Part shown: positions 18,102 through 26,378 of the stretch, in pieces
Layout of the letters: every line of letters begins with the position of its first letter
Numbering within the stretch: position 1 is the first letter of the stretch
From: Marinobacter sp. ANT_B65
GTDB lineage: Bacteria > Pseudomonadota > Gammaproteobacteria > Pseudomonadales > Oleiphilaceae
Assembly: GCF_002407605.1 (NCBI RefSeq)
Contig: NZ_NXGV01000005.1
Span: 1 to 64,000 of the forward strand
DNA length: 64,000 nt
Direction: 5' to 3'
The notes under the pieces: generated by a model
What the model saw: the letters and a program-made list of their open reading frames with translations, nothing else
Databases searched by the model: none
What the model was told of the DNA's origin: nothing
Translations under genes and position numbers: made by a program

Positions 18102-19569
18102 CCAGCTCAGGACATCGTCCTTTCAGCTTGCCCTGCTGTACATGGTGGTGTTTGCCACCTCGGTATTTTTATTACTGGCCTTTATTTACTGGCGTACAGC
18201 GGGATTTATGACCGCTCAGACCGACGAGACCATTGAAGCGGAAATTGCAGGGTTGGCGGAACAGTATAGGGGGCGTGGTGCAAACGGCCTGATCACGATT
18301 ATCCGTGAGCGGGTGGCACGTGATCCTAATGCCAAAACTGTTTATCTTCTGACTACCGAGGATTTCCTCAAACTTGCCGGCAATATTGAAACCTGGCCGG
18401 AGGGTTCCCGTTCAGAAAGTGGCTGGATTAATTTCACGCTCGGTCCGGCCGTTGGGTGGACAGGTTCGGAGCGGCTCGCTCGCGCCCGCATTTTTGAAGT
18501 TCAGGGCGGTCTGAGACTGCTGGTTGGTCGTGATGTGGACGAGCTGACCAACCTCAAGAGAGTTATTGAAACTGCCATTAACTGGGGCATGGGGATTACC
18601 CTTGCACTGGCGTTGCTTGGCGGTTTTCTCATGAGCCGAAGTACAACCCGCCGTATTGAAATTATCAACAATACCTCCCGCCGAATCATGAATGGGCACC
18701 TCTCTTTGAGGATACCTACCCGTGGCACAGAGGATGATTTTGACCAGCTCGCGGAAAATCTGAACCAGATGCTGGACCGGATCGTTTATCTGATGGAAGG
18801 GATCCGGCATGTGTCTGACAGCATCGCCCACGACCTTCGTACACCTCTTACACGGCTGCGGAACCAGCTTGAAAATACTCTGATGTCCGTAGACAACGAC
18901 GAGGCCCGGGAGCAGGCCGGCCGCGCTGTTGCTGAGGCAGATCAGCTGCTGGCAACCTTTAATGCCCTGTTGCGAATTGCACGCCTTGAAACCAAAGGCA
19001 ATTCCGCGGATATGAAGCAGGTCACCCTGGATGCACTGGTATCCGACGCCTGTGAACTATACGAGGCGCTGTCTGAAGATAAAGAGCAGACGTTTGAGCA
19101 GTCGCTGGAAGAGGGGGTCATCATTGAGGGTGATCGTGATCTGTTGTTCCAGATGATCAGCAACCTGATTGATAACGCCATCAAATATACGCCGGAACAC
19201 GGCACCATTGGTGTCGCTGTCCGGAAAGAAGGCGATGAAGCGGTATTTGAAGTAAAAGATAGCGGTATCGGTATTCCCGATGATGAAAAAGATCAGGTAT
19301 TCCAGCGTTTCTATCGGGTTGGAAAGAGCCGTTCACTTCCGGGGAACGGCCTGGGGCTCAGCCTGGTGAGTGCCGTTGCAGACATTCACCAGGGGCAGAT
19401 TGTGCTTAGCGACACCTCTCCGGATGAAGTACCACCCGGGCTGACGGTGGCTGTGCGGATGCCCGCCTTTACCCGTTTACGCAAACGTATCAAAGCTGCA
19501 TCGACTGATCAGTCGGCAGACTCGTCTGACGGCGACGCACAAGCCCCTGCTGAAGCCGGCCGCGCCTGA
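18088..19569 (+). CDS. Sensor histidine kinase (HAMP-HisKA-HATPase)
   Basis: Partner of the preceding regulator. Membrane segments at residues ~13-35 and ~165-185 flank a ~130-residue periplasmic sensor region without a recognised fold. A HAMP segment (TTRRIEIINNTSRRIMNG) precedes the phosphorylation site in SIAHDLRTPLTRLRNQ, and the ATPase domain has N (NLIDNAIKYTPE), G1 (DSGIGIPDD) and G2 (GNGLGLSL) boxes. The frame opens at GTG 18070; GTG 18088, giving MKLLSQLRTSSFQ, looks more natural. The acidic Ser/Asp-rich tail after ~475 is likely disordered. Confidence 0.92.
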   Translation: MKLLSQLRTSSFQLALLYMVVFATSVFLLLAFIYWRTAGFMTAQTDETIEAEIAGLAEQYRGRGANGLITIIRERVARDPNAKTVYLLTTEDFLKLAGNIETWPEGSRSESGWINFTLGPAVGWTGSERLARARIFEVQGGLRLLVGRDVDELTNLKRVIETAINWGMGITLALALLGGFLMSRSTTRRIEIINNTSRRIMNGHLSLRIPTRGTEDDFDQLAENLNQMLDRIVYLMEGIRHVSDSIAHDLRTPLTRLRNQLENTLMSVDNDEAREQAGRAVAEADQLLATFNALLRIARLETKGNSADMKQVTLDALVSDACELYEALSEDKEQTFEQSLEEGVIIEGDRDLLFQMISNLIDNAIKYTPEHGTIGVAVRKEGDEAVFEVKDSGIGIPDDEKDQVFQRFYRVGKSRSLPGNGLGLSLVSAVADIHQGQIVLSDTSPDEVPPGLTVAVRMPAFTRLRKRIKAASTDQSADSSDGDAQAPAEAGRA

Positions 19570-19572
19570 TTT

Positions 19573-19854
19573 TCAGTGGTTCGGGCGGAACCGGTTTACC
19601 TGTGACTTTATCGGGCCAATCAGTGCGTCGGTGCGTGCTTCAATCTGCTGTGTAATCCGCTCAAACTGTGAACGGCGTAGGTTGAGGCGAACCTGAATGC
19701 TGTCCCACTCACCTTCCAGGTGTTTCTGTTCTGACATCAGAAAAGCAGCCAGGTTATGGCGGTTAATCTTTCCGGTAATGCCCATCTGGTCGAGGCGGTA
19801 GCCCAGAGCGTCGACGCCTTCAAGAGCCTTGTTCAGGAGCTTTTGTGTGTTCAT
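19573..19854 (-). CDS. Small protein of unknown function
   Basis: This 93-residue protein is mostly helical and basic, with no signal peptide or membrane segment (MNTQKLLNKALEGVDALGYR at its start). I do not recognise a named family; similar short proteins occur in marine gammaproteobacteria in my recollection. The ATG at 19854 has GGAG 7 bp upstream; the open frame continues to 19926 without a better site. It ends 3 bp from the end of the convergent histidine kinase gene. Confidence 0.75.
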   Translation of the reverse strand: MNTQKLLNKALEGVDALGYRLDQMGITGKINRHNLAAFLMSEQKHLEGEWDSIQVRLNLRRSQFERITQQIEARTDALIGPIKSQVNRFRPNH

Positions 19855-20078
19855 TCTGCTATCTCCGTAGCTGGCGGATATAAGGTTTGATGCGCGAAAG
19901 CTATCGACGTTCCCTAGAGTGTGCAACCTAATTCGCTGAAAGAACTGCCTGGTTCACTCTGACCAAAAGGTAATCCATCGGCAAGGGCGCGGTAATAACA
20001 GGTGTGGAGAATAGGTATTGTAGACAGAGGCAAGCATCAGTAGCCGCTTGTTTCTTCCTCCAGCACAGCGCTAGCCTT

Positions 20079-20102
20079 ACCCCGTTTTTACGGGGTTTTT
20101 TT
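20079..20102 (+). terminator. Orphan plus-strand Rho-independent terminator (possible sRNA 3' end)
   Basis: ACCCCG / CGGGGT closes a TTTTTA loop and is followed by seven T's, pointing rightward. No plus-strand gene lies between 19570 and this site, and on the minus strand no U-tract would follow the stem. It therefore probably ends an unannotated plus-strand RNA starting somewhere in 19860-20060; no clear promoter was found. Confidence 0.7.
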
Positions 20103-20146
20103 ATACCTGATTATTAAAGCCCGAAGGAAGGATTCTGCTACCTTGG

Positions 20147-20620
20147 CTACGTCACGTATTCGATAGCGTTGATATACCAGGTCACTGTTCCGGCCTTGGT
20201 TTTCACTTCCGCTTCATCACCTACTTCTTTTTTCAGCAATGCCCGGGCCATCGGTGAGTCGATGGAAATATAATCGGTGCGATTGAATATCTCGTCATAG
20301 CCGACGATTCTGAACTTCAGTGTTTCGCCGTCATCATTTTCGACATCTACCCAGGCACCAAAAAAGACCTTTCCTTCTTGCTCCGGGCGTTGATCAACCA
20401 CTTTGAGGTTGTCCAGGCAGCGCCTCAGGTAGCGAACCCGGCGGTCGATTTCACGGAGCCGCTTCTTGTTGTACTGGTAGTCAGCATTTTCACTTCGGTC
20501 ACCCAGACTTGCCGCCCAGGTCACTTTTTTTGTGATTTCCGGGCGTTCAAACCGCCAGAGCTCATCAAGCTCTTTTTGCAGGTCATCGTAACCCTGTCGC
20601 GTAATAAGTGGTGTCTTCAA
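20147..20620 (-). CDS. greB: Transcription elongation factor GreB
   Basis: GreB enters the RNA polymerase secondary channel and stimulates cleavage of backtracked transcripts. The N-terminal coiled coil (residues ~10-75) carries the tip acidic motif in LGDRSENADYQYNKKRLREID, and the C-terminal FKBP-like domain ends with the family's YINAIEY. The sequence pattern around the tip and length (157) fit GreB rather than GreA. It lies 29 bp downstream of the acyl-CoA-binding protein gene on the same strand. Confidence 0.95.
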   Translation of the reverse strand: MKTPLITRQGYDDLQKELDELWRFERPEITKKVTWAASLGDRSENADYQYNKKRLREIDRRVRYLRRCLDNLKVVDQRPEQEGKVFFGAWVDVENDDGETLKFRIVGYDEIFNRTDYISIDSPMARALLKKEVGDEAEVKTKAGTVTWYINAIEYVT

Positions 20621-20649
20621 GACAGAGCCTGCTATTGCCAGGAGGTGTG

Positions 20650-20910
20650 TTATTTAAGGGCTTCGAGTTTGTCGATGTACTTCTGCATGGCTTCGTCTGC
20701 TGACATGCCTTTGCACTTTTCCCAGGCGTCATACTTGGCGCGGCCAACAAAATCCATCATGCCCGGGCGTTTACCGGATACATCGCCTTCAGTCCCCTGT
20801 TTGTAAAGGGCGTAGAATTCCAGCTTCATTTCGTTGGAGGGTTTGAAGTCACCTTCCGCAGTCTGGATATAGTTCACTGCTTCGTCGAACCTGGTTTTCA
20901 GGTCGCTCAT
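20650..20910 (-). CDS. Acyl-CoA-binding protein
   Basis: A four-helix ACBP domain fills the whole 86 residues; the signature FYALYKQGTEGD and KYDAWEKCKGMS, which contact the CoA 3'-phosphate and adenine in the family, are intact. It would buffer long-chain acyl-CoA in the cytoplasm. The start at 20910 has AAGGA 7 bp upstream; a start at 20931 is also open. ACBPs are less common in bacteria than in eukaryotes. Confidence 0.93.
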   Translation of the reverse strand: MSDLKTRFDEAVNYIQTAEGDFKPSNEMKLEFYALYKQGTEGDVSGKRPGMMDFVGRAKYDAWEKCKGMSADEAMQKYIDKLEALK

Positions 20911-21227
20911 ATCAGATTCCTTCTTGGTCAAGATGATAATGCCGTATGGCTTCGTTAAGGTTTAGAGGAGTATAGCTATGGCATTGCTTGCCGTCATTGA
21001 CCGATTCCCGGGTTGTTGTTGTCTGCAGGATACAGGTATGAACTTGTGGCCTTGTGCGTTTTATATAGCTGTTCTGGCGAAATTTTCCTGCGTATACAAT
21101 CCGCTGACTTGCTTGCCGGCTTTTGCCTGAAAAGCGAGAATTATCTGGACTGAGGTCTGACGCTGCCTGCCAGGAAGGCGGGCGTCAGGATTGAATAACT
21201 GCAAATGAATTGCTCAGGGAGAGAGCC
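20911..21227. other. Intergenic region upstream of ligE
   Basis: A gap of 317 bp between ACBP and ligE holds a candidate 50-codon small ORF at 20978-21130 and, at 21157-21188, a GC-rich hairpin (CTGACG pairing with CGTCAG, with further internal pairs) that lacks a T-run. Its position in the likely leader of ligE could make it regulatory or a weak terminator of the small ORF transcript. Nothing else is recognised. Confidence 0.4.
20978..21130 (+). CDS. Candidate cysteine-rich 50-residue small protein
   Basis: An ATG at 20978 follows AGAGGAG (20964-20970) with 7-bp spacing, one of the best ribosome binding sites in the window. The frame runs 50 codons to TGA. The predicted peptide has six cysteines (13, 14, 15, 26, 38, 45) and a hydrophobic middle with Trp, Phe and Tyr. 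No family is recognised. The strong binding site argues for translation, but the length and lack of comparison leave open a chance frame. Confidence 0.35.
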   Translation: MALLAVIDRFPGCCCLQDTGMNLWPCAFYIAVLAKFSCVYNPLTCLPAFA

Positions 21228-22232
21228 ATGTCGTCTACAGACAATTCTGTCGTGCAGAATAAACGAACCAATATCAAAAATGCCCCCGCTACCTCTCATG
21301 AAGGCCAGTCGCTTATCACGCAGACTTTGTTGATGCGTACGAAAAGCAGGGAAGGAATACAGACATGCCAGGTGTGGCGGGCTTTCAGCCTGTTGCTGGC
21401 GATTATACTGCTGACCCTGGTGCGCGTAGCGCAGGCGAGCCCGCCGCCAGTGCCTCTGGCCAATACCTATCAGCAAGGAGTCCGGCTGCAGGAGTACTGG
21501 GTCAGTGAGAAGCTTGATGGTGTCAGAGCATACTGGGACGGCGAGCGGTTATTATCACGCAAGGGGAATGTCTATCGGGCTCCGGCCTGGTTTGTTGCAG
21601 ATTTCCCCGGTATTCCCCTGGACGGTGAACTCTGGATGGGGCGCCAGCGCTTTGCAGAGCTTTCCGGAGCGGTGCGTAAGAGGGTGCCGGTAGACAGCGA
21701 ATGGCGTGAGATCCGCTTTCATGTGTTTGATCTGCCTGCCCCCGGACCTTTTCACTCCCGGTATGAGCAGCTGAAGACTTGGGTAGAAAAGGCGGATTCT
21801 GCTTATCTGAAGCTGGTTGAGCAGGAGCCCGCAACCAATCATGCTGCACTGATGGCACGCCTGGACAGGATGGTTGCAGACGGCGGCGAAGGATTGATGC
21901 TCAAACGGCATGAAAGCCGTTACGAAGCTGGCCGCTCTGATGACCTGTTGAAGGTGAAAGCCTTTGAAGACGCCGAGGCAGTCGTGGTTGCACACGTTGC
22001 CGGGAAGGGACGTCTGAAGGGGCTGATGGGAGCTCTGCAGGTGGAGTTGGCGGATGGTCGCCGTTTTCGGATAGGGTCCGGGTTCAGCGATGAACTGCGT
22101 GCCCGGCCACCGGCCCCCGGAACCCGTATAACCTTCAAACACTATGGTTTCACGGCGACTGGGCTGCCTCGTTTCGCAAGTTTCTTGCGTGTGCGTGACG
22201 ATGAACCGGAGCAGTCAGAGGGTAAGCTCTGA
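21228..22232 (+). CDS. ligE: Periplasmic-type ATP-dependent DNA ligase (LigE)
   Basis: A minimal ATP-dependent ligase: the adenylation motif SEKLDGVRAYWDG carries the nucleophilic lysine, followed by LDGELW, the motif GGEGLMLKR and motif V LLKVK, then a short OB domain. Lig E enzymes have a signal for periplasmic export and are thought to act on extracellular DNA or during uptake. A hydrophobic export segment (FSLLLAIILLTLVRVAQA) is present but is preceded by ~45 residues from this ATG, which has AGGGAG upstream; an ATG at 21333 gives a normal-length signal peptide but has no clear binding site. Export is probable, the exact start is not settled. Confidence 0.88.
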   Translation: MSSTDNSVVQNKRTNIKNAPATSHEGQSLITQTLLMRTKSREGIQTCQVWRAFSLLLAIILLTLVRVAQASPPPVPLANTYQQGVRLQEYWVSEKLDGVRAYWDGERLLSRKGNVYRAPAWFVADFPGIPLDGELWMGRQRFAELSGAVRKRVPVDSEWREIRFHVFDLPAPGPFHSRYEQLKTWVEKADSAYLKLVEQEPATNHAALMARLDRMVADGGEGLMLKRHESRYEAGRSDDLLKVKAFEDAEAVVVAHVAGKGRLKGLMGALQVELADGRRFRIGSGFSDELRARPPAPGTRITFKHYGFTATGLPRFASFLRVRDDEPEQSEGKL

Positions 22233-22384
22233 ACAAAGCCACCGTGATGTCTGGGAGATCTGTGTACAGTTACGAACTCCTGGTGCTGTGCTAGAGTGTT
22301 TTTGAGCGGTTGTGCAGGCCAGGTTATATCAGACCTGGGCTGGCCGTTGTCGAATGAACTCAGGAACCGATCAGGAGACAGCTC

Positions 22385-22708
22385 ATGGAAAAGCAAACTG
22401 CAAAAGGTGATTATGACCACGTCAAAGAGGACCTTCAGTTACTTCGGGAAGATCTTGCAGCGTTGACCAAAGCGGTTGCGGAAGGCCAGAAGTCCAATGC
22501 CAACAGCCTGAAAGATGAAATAAGCCGTGAAACTCGTGCGGCTCTGGAACAACTCCGCAAGCGCGGCGACGCAGCTCTTGCCCGCGCTACTGAGGCCGGA
22601 TCACAGACCGTTGAGAGCGTAGAGCACAAAATTGAGGAGAAGCCGTTTCTCAGTATTATCCTCATGTTCCTGGCCGGTATCATCGTGGGTAAAATGCTTG
22701 ATCGCTGA
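22385..22708 (+). CDS. DUF883/ElaB-YqjD family membrane-anchored protein
   Basis: The 107-residue product is a long amphipathic helix (residues ~8-80) followed by one C-terminal membrane segment with glycines (FLSIILMFLAGIIVGKMLDR). This is the layout of ElaB/YqjD proteins, which in E. coli bind ribosomes at the inner membrane in stationary phase. Its stop overlaps the next ATG by one base, so the two are coupled. Confidence 0.82.
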   Translation: MEKQTAKGDYDHVKEDLQLLREDLAALTKAVAEGQKSNANSLKDEISRETRAALEQLRKRGDAALARATEAGSQTVESVEHKIEEKPFLSIILMFLAGIIVGKMLDR

Positions 22709-23220
22709 TGCTGCCTGATTCCGCCACTATCCAGAGTACTCTTCGCAAGGCTGTCGCGGCTATTACCGGGATAGTCCTGGCGTTGGTGTTGCTCACTGCG
22801 TTGCTGATCACCGGCTTTTATCTGCTGGTCCATGCAGCGACCCTGGCCCTGGCCCCCGTTGTGGGTAAGCCGGGCGCCATGGCAATCATCGGGTTAGCCT
22901 GTTTGTGCCTGCTGGCCCTGTTTTTTTACCGCATGACCCGTCCGGCCAGAAACTTGCGGGATACAGAGAGCAAATCGTCCGCTTCAGGCTCTGGTTCCCC
23001 TGTTAACGCCTTACGCTCGTTGATTACCCGTAACCCGCTGGAGGCGGCTGTATTGGCATTTGCTGTTGGCATAGCAGAACAGGGCGACCCGAGGTTGAAA
23101 AACCTGTTGCTTCAAGGGGGAATGACTCTGATGCGGCAGTCATCTGGCTCTGGTAATCCGGATAGCAGTGAATCAGAAGATGCGCCTGCGCGCTCTGCGG
23201 ATACCTCTCCCACCGAATAG
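22708..23220 (+). CDS. Holin-like (YqjE-type) inner membrane protein
   Basis: Two membrane helices at ~18-45 and ~52-75 are followed by a cytoplasmic Ser-rich, acidic tail that ends in low complexity. The arrangement after a DUF883 gene resembles the yqjD-yqjE pair. A second hydrophobic patch occurs at NPLEAAVLAFAVGIAEQ. The function is unknown; envelope stress or stationary-phase roles are inferred from the E. coli neighbours only. Confidence 0.78.
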   Translation: MLPDSATIQSTLRKAVAAITGIVLALVLLTALLITGFYLLVHAATLALAPVVGKPGAMAIIGLACLCLLALFFYRMTRPARNLRDTESKSSASGSGSPVNALRSLITRNPLEAAVLAFAVGIAEQGDPRLKNLLLQGGMTLMRQSSGSGNPDSSESEDAPARSADTSPTE

Positions 23221-23515
23221 TCTTTTACCTCCTGATAACTCCGTTAATTTTGTTTCTGCAAGCCTGGCAGCTTCGCTGTCTCTGGTATAGGTGTGCGTAG
23301 AACATGGAGTTTTAATTTGCTGATAGTAATAGGTTTTTTTGATTATCCAGCGGAAAGTTAAGAGAAGATGAAGAGATTTTAGTCCGGATGTAACCCAAAC
23401 CCGGGGGCAGAATCACTAGGGTAGTGGCACGTGTTTCGGGGACAGCAAGTAATCATCTCTGTGCCCCTGGGAACGCAACGATGAATGGAACCTTTACTAG
23501 CGAGGAAGAAGCATT

Positions 23516-24094
23516 ATGAACTCTAACTCTCGTATTGCATTAGCAACTGTTTTGTCCGCCAGTGTCTTTGCTGCTCCTGTAGCTTTTGCTCAAGGCTCCA
23601 CAGATCGTGATTCATCTGGCCCCTACATTAAAGGTAGCTACGGTGGATATAAGTCTCACGGTGGAGACTTTGATGATTCCAACGATTTGTACGGCGCAGG
23701 CCTTGGCTACCAGTTCAATGAATTCTTTGCTCTGGAAGCAAACTATGTAGACTTTGGCAATTTTGGTAAGGATGATGTTGACGGCAAGCTTAAAGGTGGA
23801 GCTGTGGTAGCCATTGGCCGCCTTCCGGTAACCGAGAGTTTCGGCGTTTATGCCAAAGCCGGTGCTTTTGCTGCAGCACTCGACGTGGATGCATTTGATG
23901 AGGATGAGACCTACGACGATGTAAGCCCTGTTGTTGGTGCGGGCGTCGATTTCCGGATTACCGAACATCTGACCACGTTTCTCGAGTACAACCGTTACAA
24001 CGTCGATATAGATGAGAACGATTTCAATGGCCAGCTGAATAACGATGGCCCGGACTTTGATACTGCGCAGGTTGGCCTGAAGTTTCAGTTCTGA
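23516..24094 (+). CDS. Outer membrane beta-barrel protein
   Basis: A signal peptide (residues 1-25, cleaved after AFA) precedes an OmpA-like/OmpW-like eight-strand barrel of ~165 residues with alternating strands and a C-terminal phenylalanine (LKFQF), the assembly signal for BAM. Loops are very acidic (DVDAFDEDETYDD), typical of marine bacteria. There is no peptidoglycan-binding domain. It is monocistronic, with a terminator 20 bp downstream. Ligand unknown. Confidence 0.88.
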   Translation: MNSNSRIALATVLSASVFAAPVAFAQGSTDRDSSGPYIKGSYGGYKSHGGDFDDSNDLYGAGLGYQFNEFFALEANYVDFGNFGKDDVDGKLKGGAVVAIGRLPVTESFGVYAKAGAFAAALDVDAFDEDETYDDVSPVVGAGVDFRITEHLTTFLEYNRYNVDIDENDFNGQLNNDGPDFDTAQVGLKFQF

Positions 24095-24114
24095 TCTTTC
24101 GTAGTCTGACCCCT

Positions 24115-24149
24115 GAAAAAGTGCAGAGGTCATGCCTCTGCACTTTTTC
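24115..24149. terminator. Bidirectional-looking terminator after the barrel gene
   Basis: GAAAAAGTGCAGAGG (24115-24129) pairs perfectly with CCTCTGCACTTTTTC (24135-24149) around a TCATG loop, giving T-runs on both strands. Confidence 0.88.
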
Positions 24150-24260
24150 ATATGCCCTTCCTGATAGCTCCAGTGCAGCCTGTCCAGATATACTGTCGCC
24201 CGATTCGCCTCCAACGAGCTCGCGCATAAATCTGTAAACAGCTGAACAGGAACATAATTT

Positions 24261-25043
24261 ATGTCTGGAAATGAACCTTTTGACTGGTCATCCACGCCCG
24301 CCGCAGTGTGGCGCCGCCATCGCTCAGGTCTGCGCGCAGTGCGGCGCCTTGACCCGGTTCAGTGGAGTGACCTGACCGGCATTGATCGTCAGCAGCAGGC
24401 GCTGGCACGTAACACTGAACGCTTTCTTGCCGGAGATCCTTCAAATAATGTGCTGCTTTGGGGGGCGAGAGGAACCGGCAAGTCATCTCTGATCAAGGCT
24501 TTGCTGAACCGCTATAAAGAACGCGGCTTGCGAATCATCGAAGTGGACAAGGATGATCTGGTGAACCTGCCAGAGATAGTTGACGATATCTGCGATTTAC
24601 CGTTCCGCTTTATCATTTTCTGCGACGACTTGTCCTTCGATGCGGGCGAAACCGGTTACAAGGCATTGAAGACCGTACTTGAAGGCTCGCTGGAACTGCC
24701 GCCGGAAAATGTCCGGGTTTACGCCACTTCTAACCGTCGACACCTGATGCCGGAGTTTATGTCCGACAACCTCAATACCAGGGTTCAGGACGGAGAACTC
24801 CATCCTGCGGAGGCGATAGACGAACAGGTTTCTCTGGCCGATCGCTTTGGCCTGCAGCTTTCTTTCTACGCATTTTCTCAGGAGGTCTATCTGCAGGCGA
24901 TTGATGACCTGTTTCCGGATGTTGCGGAGCGTGAGGATCTGCACCGCGAAGCCATTCGCTTTGCAACCTCCAAAGGTGTGCGTAATGGCCGTACTGCGCA
25001 GCAGTTTTTCCGCCAGTTTTCCGGAGATGATATTACGCGCTGA
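24261..25043 (+). CDS. DUF815 family AAA ATPase
   Basis: A 260-residue cytoplasmic ATPase with Walker A GARGTGKSS near residues 74-82 and Walker B FIIFCDDL. The surrounding ATSNRRHLMPEF and ADRFGLQLSF segments are characteristic of DUF815 proteins, which are widespread and of unknown function. An ATG with AGGA about 9 bp upstream is used. It is convergent with the DUF3422 gene. Confidence 0.9.
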   Translation: MSGNEPFDWSSTPAAVWRRHRSGLRAVRRLDPVQWSDLTGIDRQQQALARNTERFLAGDPSNNVLLWGARGTGKSSLIKALLNRYKERGLRIIEVDKDDLVNLPEIVDDICDLPFRFIIFCDDLSFDAGETGYKALKTVLEGSLELPPENVRVYATSNRRHLMPEFMSDNLNTRVQDGELHPAEAIDEQVSLADRFGLQLSFYAFSQEVYLQAIDDLFPDVAEREDLHREAIRFATSKGVRNGRTAQQFFRQFSGDDITR

Positions 25044-25051
25044 GGTTCGTT

Positions 25052-26359
25052 TTATTGCCGTTTTGCCATGCGTATAAAGTGGTGGTGGACAAATCGTATG
25101 CTCAGATACACCAGTGCCAGAGTGGCAGGAATGGCAATACCCAGTGTCAGGGTTTTGTTAAAAATGATCCCGGCTTCGTAAACTGAATCCAGAACCAGCT
25201 TGAGAAGGCCTATCAGGTAATAGGTAATAGCGACAACGGAAAAGCCTTCAACAGTGTGCTGCATCATCAGCTGGATTTTGGAGCGCCTGTCCATGGAGCT
25301 CAGTAGCTGTTGGTTCTGACTCTGGATAGCGAGTTCTACCCGCGTACGCATCATATCGGAAGCCCTGTCCACCCGTCTGGACAGGTCTTCGAGTCGCTCG
25401 CTGACTGCTTCGCAGGTTTTTACCGCTGGTGTCAGGCGGCGGGTCATGAATTCTGTGAGGGTGAGGTGCCCGGAAAGCTCATCTTCCCTGAGTTCCTCCA
25501 GTCGCGTCAGTACCAGGCGATGGTAGGCGCGAGTGGCAGAAAAGCGGAAGGTAGCAGTGGCCCGGAATGCTTCGATGCGCGCGGCAATATTGGTTAGCTG
25601 AGCAAGCAGCGTCTGTTCGTCTACATCGTGCTCATCCGCCAGTGCCTGGGTGATGATCGCCAGCTTCTGATCCATTTCATTGAGAGTGGGGGAGATTTTC
25701 CGGGCAACAGGCAGTGCCAGAAGAGACATCAGCCGGTAGGTTTCAATCTCCATCAGGCGCTGGGTCAGACGGCCGAGCTGGCTATCCGACATGTTGTGAT
25801 TTACCACCATAAAACGCCCGAACCCGTCTTTGTGCAACCTGAATGTGCTCCAGACTTTTGCTGCGCCTTCTTTGGGACTGCTGCCCACCAGTCGCAACCC
25901 TTCGAAGTGCTGGCGTATGTCTTCAGGATCACCATTAACCCCGTATTCAGCAGGCAGAATGTCCAGATGAAAGGCTGCAACCACTGTGCCTGGAAGTTGC
26001 GCAAGCCAGCCTTCCGGCAGGGGGGTTATACCGGTATCAGCAAAGGGCTCTGAGTCGCTGGCTGTCAGGTTGATGAAGGTGTAAGAGGCGAATTCCATGT
26101 GCATTTCCCTGCGTACCCGCAGGGTGCCAAACGTCTGCTCGAAACAACCAACTTCCTGTTCCGGAACCGGGCAGCCCATCTGCCGGGAAAGCAGTTGCAG
26201 GTGCTCAAACTGCTGCTGGCGCTGCTCCGGCGTTGTCAGCACCGCAATATGAGTCACCCGGGCAGGGGAGGGAATAACCTGAAAAGGCCGGGAATGCAGC
26301 TCGTTGTACAGATCATCTCTGAGAGGGTGAATCTCGAGAGACTCAAGTAGCGCGCTCAC
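25052..26359 (-). CDS. DUF3422 family membrane protein
   Basis: The 435-residue product opens with the family signature HPLRDDLYNELHSRPF, has a large cytoplasmic domain with coiled-coil stretches (~230-370) and ends in two membrane helices (~375-425), the layout of DUF3422. The function of the family is not established. It ends 20 bp after the end of the sortase-system kinase, which lies upstream on the same strand, and could be read through from it. Confidence 0.9.
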   Translation of the reverse strand: MSALLESLEIHPLRDDLYNELHSRPFQVIPSPARVTHIAVLTTPEQRQQQFEHLQLLSRQMGCPVPEQEVGCFEQTFGTLRVRREMHMEFASYTFINLTASDSEPFADTGITPLPEGWLAQLPGTVVAAFHLDILPAEYGVNGDPEDIRQHFEGLRLVGSSPKEGAAKVWSTFRLHKDGFGRFMVVNHNMSDSQLGRLTQRLMEIETYRLMSLLALPVARKISPTLNEMDQKLAIITQALADEHDVDEQTLLAQLTNIAARIEAFRATATFRFSATRAYHRLVLTRLEELREDELSGHLTLTEFMTRRLTPAVKTCEAVSERLEDLSRRVDRASDMMRTRVELAIQSQNQQLLSSMDRRSKIQLMMQHTVEGFSVVAITYYLIGLLKLVLDSVYEAGIIFNKTLTLGIAIPATLALVYLSIRFVHHHFIRMAKRQ

Positions 26360-26378
26360 GGTAAGGGCCTTCCTGTAG

